Shown piece after piece: positions 60,122 through 64,000 of a stretch of 64,000 bases of DNA. Every line of letters begins with the position of its first letter. Position 1 is the stretch's first letter. Below the pieces are notes generated by a model that was not told the DNA's origin, did not search any database, and saw nothing but the letters and a program-made list of their open reading frames with translations. Location: assembly GCF_016656965.1 (NCBI RefSeq), contig NZ_CP067977.1:2318501-2382500 (forward strand), given 5' to 3'. The translations under genes were made by a program, and so were the position numbers. Source of the DNA: Brevundimonas vitisensis (GTDB lineage Bacteria > Pseudomonadota > Alphaproteobacteria > Caulobacterales > Caulobacteraceae).

Positions 60122-62788
60122 ATGACCATGATGAACCGCAAACGCGTGTTCTGGGCGACCACCGCCCTCGTGACCGGCCTGCTCGTAGCCGGTGCTGCTT
60201 CCGCCCAATCGACCGGCACCGTCGCGTCTGAAGCGACCGACGTCGATGAACTGGTCGTCACCGGCGTCCGTGGCCCGCGCGAAGTCGGCGGCGCCGTCGC
60301 TCAGACGGTCGACAAGACCCGCTCGACCATCACGCAAGAGCTGATCGCCCGTCAGAACCCCGGCCAGACCATCCTGCAGTCGCTGAACCTGGTCCCCGGC
60401 CTGAACTTCACCAACTCGGACCCGTACGGCAACTCGGGCGGTAACCTGCGTCTGCGTGGCTTCGACGGCAACCGCGTCGGTCTGGCCTTCGACGGCGTGC
60501 CGCTGAACGACACCGGCAACTACGCCACCTACAGCAACCAGCAGCTGGACCCGGAACTGATCGAGCGCGCCTCGGTCAACCAGGGCACGACCGACAACGA
60601 CAGCCCGACGGCTGCGGCCATCGGCGGCATCATCAACTACATCAGCTCCATCCCGTACGAAGAAGCCGGTGTTTCGACCACGGCCTCGATCGGCGAGTTC
60701 AACTATCACCGCGTGTTCCTGCGGGCCGACACGGGTGCCTTCGGCCCCTGGGGCACGACGGCCTATGCGACGATTTCGAACACCCGCTACGACAAGTTCA
60801 AGGGCCCGGGCGAACTGGAAAAGAGCCAGTTCAACGCTCGCCTGTACCAGAACCTGGGTGACGGCAACTTCGCCTCCATCTCGGCGCACTGGAACCGCAA
60901 CCGCAACGATTTCTACAACAACTTCGTGAACCTGGCCCAGTTCAACGCTGGCGGCTATCTCGAGAATGACATCGCCTGCTTCCGTCCTGCCGGCGTCAAC
61001 GGCTCGGTGCAGAACGAAAGCACCGGTTCGGTCCGCATCCTGTCGGACGGCAGCTCGGCCACCGGCAGCTGCACCAACTATCACGGCCTGCGGATCAATC
61101 CGTCGGACACCGGCAACATCCGCGGTAACTTCAGCTATGGCCTGACCGACAGCTTCCGCATCACGATCGACCCCTCGTTCCAGTATGTGATGGCCAACGG
61201 CGGCGGCTTCACCCTGGTGCAGGAGCGTGACGACCGTCTGGACCGCAACAGCGCCAACAACTCCACCGCCTGTCTGGCCGGCAACAACCTGAACGGCGGC
61301 GTGGACCTGAACGGCGACGGTGACAGCTGCGACAACGTCGGCCTGTACACTCCGTCGAACACCAACACCCGTCGTTACGGCGTGCTGGCCTCGGCGATCT
61401 GGGACGTCACCGACAACCACCGCCTGACCTTCTCCTACACCAACGACTATGGACGTCACCGCCAGACGGGCGAGGCCACGCGCTTCAACCAAGGCTCGGA
61501 GCCGTTCGAAGTGTACGGCGGCAAGGAAGGCTGGGGCGACGAAACCCGCCGCGTCTTCGGCACCGACGGCTCCTTCTACCGCTCGCGTGACCGTTTCTCG
61601 GAAGCGATCCTGAACCAGTTCTCGATCGACTACCGTGGCCGTTTCTTCAACGATGCCCTGACCATCCTGGTCGGTGCCCGTGCGCCCTTCTTCGCGCGGA
61701 ACCTGAACCAGTTCTGCTACACCCAGAACGGCACCTCGACGGTCCTGTGCACGACTCAGCCCGTCGCCACGACCCTGGCCAACGGCAACGTCCAGTTCGC
61801 CGGCAACACCAACCAGTATGTCGCCCCGTACTCGCAGCGCTTCGAGTATGACGACATCCTGCCCAGCTTCCAGGTCGGCTACGACTTCGGCGAAAGCAGC
61901 GTCTACGCCAGCTACTCCGAGCAGATCGCCGTGCCGCGGACAGACAACCTCTACACCGCCTTCCGCAACCCCACGGCGACCACGCTCCAGCCGATCGCCT
62001 TCAACGACGTCGAGCCCGAGTTCACCAAGAACTACGAAGTCGGCTATCGCTACACGACCTCTTCGGTCGTGGCTTCGGCGGCTATCTTCCAGAACGACTA
62101 CAGCAACCGCGTGGTCTCGACCCTGGACAATGATCCGACCTCGGAAACCTTCAACACCACCATCGATCGCAACATCGGTGAAGTGTCGTCCTACGGTGCC
62201 GAAGGTTCGATCGGCTGGTCGGTGACCGACGCCATCTCGCTGTACGCCTCGGCCACCTATCTGAATGCCGAGCTGCAGGAAGACCAAATCGTCGGTTCGT
62301 TCACCTGCCCGGCGGGCGGCGTGACGACCCCGGGTGCCAACGGCTTCGGCTGCACGCCCAACCAGCGTTCGCCCCTGATCATCCCGACGGCCGGCAAGAA
62401 GGTCGTCGAGACTCCGGAATGGATGGCCACCGTTCGCGGTGACTGGCTGGTCACCGAGAACCTCTCGGTCGGTCTGCAAGCCAAGTGGGTCGACGAGCGC
62501 TTCACCACCGACGTGAACGACGAACTGGTGCCGTCCTACACGGTCGTCGATTTCGACGCCCGCTATGACCTGACGGACGTGTTCGGCGTCAAGAACGCCT
62601 ATGTGCAGGTGAACGTGTCGAACCTGTTCGACGAGGAATACCCGATCAACATCTCGTCGGGCACCAACGCTCTGCCGATCGCCGATGTGAACCCCAATGC
62701 GGGCGTCAACTCGCGCTCGGGCTCGCCGCGGACCTTCGGCATCGGCGCCCCGCGCACGGCCGTGATCACCCTGGGCACGCGCTTCTAA
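60122..62788 (+). CDS. TonB-dependent outer-membrane receptor
   Basis: 888 residues. Signal peptide to about 29, TonB-box-like DELVVTGVRG near 42-51, plug domain about 60-180 (VPGLNFTNSD, LRLRGFDGNRV), then a 22-stranded barrel ending in an aromatic residue (TLGTRF). No N-terminal signalling domain, so no sigma/anti-sigma partner is expected. The substrate is unknown; the Pho box before it points to uptake of a phosphorus compound or to phosphate-starvation control. Confidence 0.94.
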   Translation: MTMMNRKRVFWATTALVTGLLVAGAASAQSTGTVASEATDVDELVVTGVRGPREVGGAVAQTVDKTRSTITQELIARQNPGQTILQSLNLVPGLNFTNSDPYGNSGGNLRLRGFDGNRVGLAFDGVPLNDTGNYATYSNQQLDPELIERASVNQGTTDNDSPTAAAIGGIINYISSIPYEEAGVSTTASIGEFNYHRVFLRADTGAFGPWGTTAYATISNTRYDKFKGPGELEKSQFNARLYQNLGDGNFASISAHWNRNRNDFYNNFVNLAQFNAGGYLENDIACFRPAGVNGSVQNESTGSVRILSDGSSATGSCTNYHGLRINPSDTGNIRGNFSYGLTDSFRITIDPSFQYVMANGGGFTLVQERDDRLDRNSANNSTACLAGNNLNGGVDLNGDGDSCDNVGLYTPSNTNTRRYGVLASAIWDVTDNHRLTFSYTNDYGRHRQTGEATRFNQGSEPFEVYGGKEGWGDETRRVFGTDGSFYRSRDRFSEAILNQFSIDYRGRFFNDALTILVGARAPFFARNLNQFCYTQNGTSTVLCTTQPVATTLANGNVQFAGNTNQYVAPYSQRFEYDDILPSFQVGYDFGESSVYASYSEQIAVPRTDNLYTAFRNPTATTLQPIAFNDVEPEFTKNYEVGYRYTTSSVVASAAIFQNDYSNRVVSTLDNDPTSETFNTTIDRNIGEVSSYGAEGSIGWSVTDAISLYASATYLNAELQEDQIVGSFTCPAGGVTTPGANGFGCTPNQRSPLIIPTAGKKVVETPEWMATVRGDWLVTENLSVGLQAKWVDERFTTDVNDELVPSYTVVDFDARYDLTDVFGVKNAYVQVNVSNLFDEEYPINISSGTNALPIADVNPNAGVNSRSGSPRTFGIGAPRTAVITLGTRF

Positions 62789-62818
62789 ATCCAGAAGCGC
62801 ACCGCTCTAAATCTGATG

Positions 62819-62847
62819 AAGGCGGCTCCGAAAGGGGCCGCCTTTTT
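62819..62847 (+). terminator. Intrinsic terminator of the TonB receptor gene
   Basis: An 11-bp stem with one G.T pair and a GAAA loop (62819-62829 with 62834-62844), then a T run. Confidence 0.92.
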
Positions 62848-62915
62848 CTTGTTCTGGGGCTACCACTGGGCGCGCGGCACCTCGCGACTGGAGCCCATAT
62901 TTGTGGGGGCGTCTG

Positions 62916-62948
62916 TGCTTGCCGCGCGGTCGCTCGCGGCTTGATCGA
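62916..62948. repeat. Dispersed intergenic element, copy C
   Basis: Shares GCCGCGCGG, CGCTCGCGGCTTGA with copies A and B; lies after the receptor terminator. Confidence 0.5.
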
Positions 62949-63038
62949 TGGCCATGGTTGTCGGCACTGCCGTTGAACTGACACCGACGCATGTCTATGT
63001 GGCGCGGCTTGCCTCTTGGCCGATCAGGACCGCCGCCG

Positions 63039-64000
63039 ATGACGACCGTTTCCGCCTCCATCGCCACCGCGCCGATCCCGGCGGAGTGGGCCCCGCACCG
63101 GGCGATGTGGGTCGGCTGGCCCAGCCACGCCGATCTTTGGGAGGACAACCTGGAACCGGCGCAGGCCGAGGTCGAGGCCCTGGTCCGCGCCCTGGCCGGG
63201 CCCGGCCGGGAGCAGGTGCGCCTGATGGTCGGTCATCCCGAGGCCCTGGCCGAGGCCAAGGCGCGGTTCGCGGGCGTAGCTGGGGTGACCGTCGTCGATG
63301 GACGCTTTGGCGACATCTGGCTGAGAGACACCGGCCCCATCTTTGGTGAGGGATCGGCCAATGCCGCCGCCTTCCGCTTCAACGGCTGGGGCGGGAAGTA
63401 TGAGCTGGAGCATGACGATACCGTCGCCGATCAGATCGGTGCGGCTTCCGGTGTTACGCTGACCCGCCACGATGTGGTGCTGGAGGGCGGGGCCCTGGAT
63501 CACGATGGGCGCGGCACCATCCTGACCACGCGGCAATGCCTGCTGAACCCCAATCGCAATCCCGGCTGGACGCAGGATCTGGCCGAGGCGGCGCTCGCAA
63601 AAGCCCTGGGGGCGCGCAAGGTGCTGTGGCTGGGCGACGGCCTGCTGAACGACCACACCGATGGCCATGTCGACAACCTGGCCCGGTTCGTGGCGCCGGG
63701 GGTGGTGGCCTGTCCGGTAGCCTGGGGGCGCGGTGATCCCAACGACGATGTCTATGACGCGGTAGCCCAGGCCCTGTCCCAGATGACCGACGCCGACGGC
63801 AACCCGATCACCGTGCTGCGCCTGCCGTCACCCGGTTTCGTCGGTGACGAGGACGAGAAGCCCGTGCCGGCCAGCCACATGAATTTCCTGATCGCCAATG
63901 GCGCGGTGATCGTGCCGACCTATGGCGACGCGCGGGCCGCCGACCTGGCATGCCAGGGCCTGGCCACCGTATTCCCCGATCGCAAGATCATCCCCCTGCC
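63039..64000 (+). CDS. aguA: Agmatine deiminase, 5' part (3' end beyond the window)
   Basis: About 320 residues are visible from the ATG at 63039, with AGGA upstream. Family motifs: PIPAEWAPHRAMWVGWPS at the start, DIWLRDTGP near 88, EGGALDHDG near 150, and the active-site His in NDHTDGHVDN near 206. It converts agmatine to N-carbamoylputrescine. The catalytic cysteine near the C-terminus is outside the window. Whether aguB follows cannot be seen. Confidence 0.93.
   Translation, partial: MTTVSASIATAPIPAEWAPHRAMWVGWPSHADLWEDNLEPAQAEVEALVRALAGPGREQVRLMVGHPEALAEAKARFAGVAGVTVVDGRFGDIWLRDTGPIFGEGSANAAAFRFNGWGGKYELEHDDTVADQIGAASGVTLTRHDVVLEGGALDHDGRGTILTTRQCLLNPNRNPGWTQDLAEAALAKALGARKVLWLGDGLLNDHTDGHVDNLARFVAPGVVACPVAWGRGDPNDDVYDAVAQALSQMTDADGNPITVLRLPSPGFVGDEDEKPVPASHMNFLIANGAVIVPTYGDARAADLACQGLATVFPDRKIIPL

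Noticed and set aside
60065..62479. 804-residue minus-strand frame opposite the TonB receptor
   Set aside because: Shadow frame in GC-rich DNA with no domain or start signal.

Overview
The window is GC-rich, densely coded DNA from a Gram-negative alphaproteobacterium. It best fits the Caulobacterales, probably a Brevundimonas-like organism. That placement rests on the overall gene flavour: OmpA proteins with polyproline linkers, a BA14K-type protein, an L21 with a long Ala/Lys tail, an M10 RTX protease, a large TonB receptor, and four promoter-like sites matching the alphaproteobacterial general-stress sigma factor EcfG/SigT. The species was not checked by any search. No rRNA, tRNA, CRISPR array, prophage or insertion sequence was seen, so the region looks like chromosomal core with a few accessory patches.

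Layout. 0-6.6 kb holds amino-acid, SAM-cycle and biotin genes: proB-proA (proA is cut by the left edge), ahcY and bioB divergent around an 18-bp perfect palindrome, and an overlapping argB-HAD phosphatase-dapD operon. 6.8-10.9 kb is one very large secreted M10 metalloprotease with RTX repeats and an unusual repeat-bearing C-terminal tail. 10.9-15.9 kb is a minus-strand capsule-export operon (kpsM, kpsE, kpsT, an unknown protein, and a TPR-FkbM methyltransferase), divergent from OmpA paralogue 1. 17.8-25.3 kb has an OmpA-type lipoprotein, a 2OG-Fe(II) oxygenase, a TadG-like VWA protein, an M2 peptidase, mtgA and a WD40 protein. 25.3-28.8 kb is a metal-homeostasis operon (NicO/UreH-like membrane protein, CDF exporter, COG0523 GTPase, SDR). 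29.5-30.5 kb is rplU-rpmA. 30.6-41.4 kb is mixed housekeeping: GNAT, BA14K, thioesterase, threonine deaminase, FKBP, nrdB, a beta-lactamase-fold hydrolase, a nucleotidyltransferase/metallophosphoesterase pair, a GDT1 transporter and a PAP2 phosphatase. nrdA (41.7 kb) is separated from nrdB.

44.6-49.8 kb is a second capsule operon (kdsD, two GT4 glycosyltransferases, a Wza/KpsD-type export lipoprotein, an unknown protein). 50-54 kb is a trehalose operon, otsB-GH15-otsA. 54-56.3 kb has a thiolase and an SDR of fatty-acid type. 56.6-59.3 kb has OmpA paralogue 2 followed by kpsS, a third piece of the capsule system. 59.3-64 kb has msrA, a TonB-dependent receptor behind a good Pho box, and the start of an agmatine deiminase gene that runs off the right edge.

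How it fits together. The three capsule pieces supply a Kdo-linked group 2/3-type capsule: KdsD for Kdo supply, KpsS for the Kdo linker, KpsMT for the ABC transporter, and KpsE plus the Wza/KpsD-type protein for envelope passage. Two OmpA paralogues that share a 474-bp near-identical 3' half adjoin two of these pieces. A likely stress-response layer (EcfG-type promoters) covers an OmpA lipoprotein, OmpA paralogue 2, a PAP2 phosphatase and the nucleotidyltransferase/phosphoesterase pair. Deoxyribonucleotide synthesis (NrdR boxes), methionine-cycle control (palindrome at ahcY), zinc (Zur-like box) and phosphate (Pho box) give further regulatory signals. I found no single clearly new multi-gene system. 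The most novel-looking items are the stress-promoter set, the gene-converted OmpA pair with its structured 3' region, the protease tail, and the nucleotidyltransferase/phosphoesterase pair.
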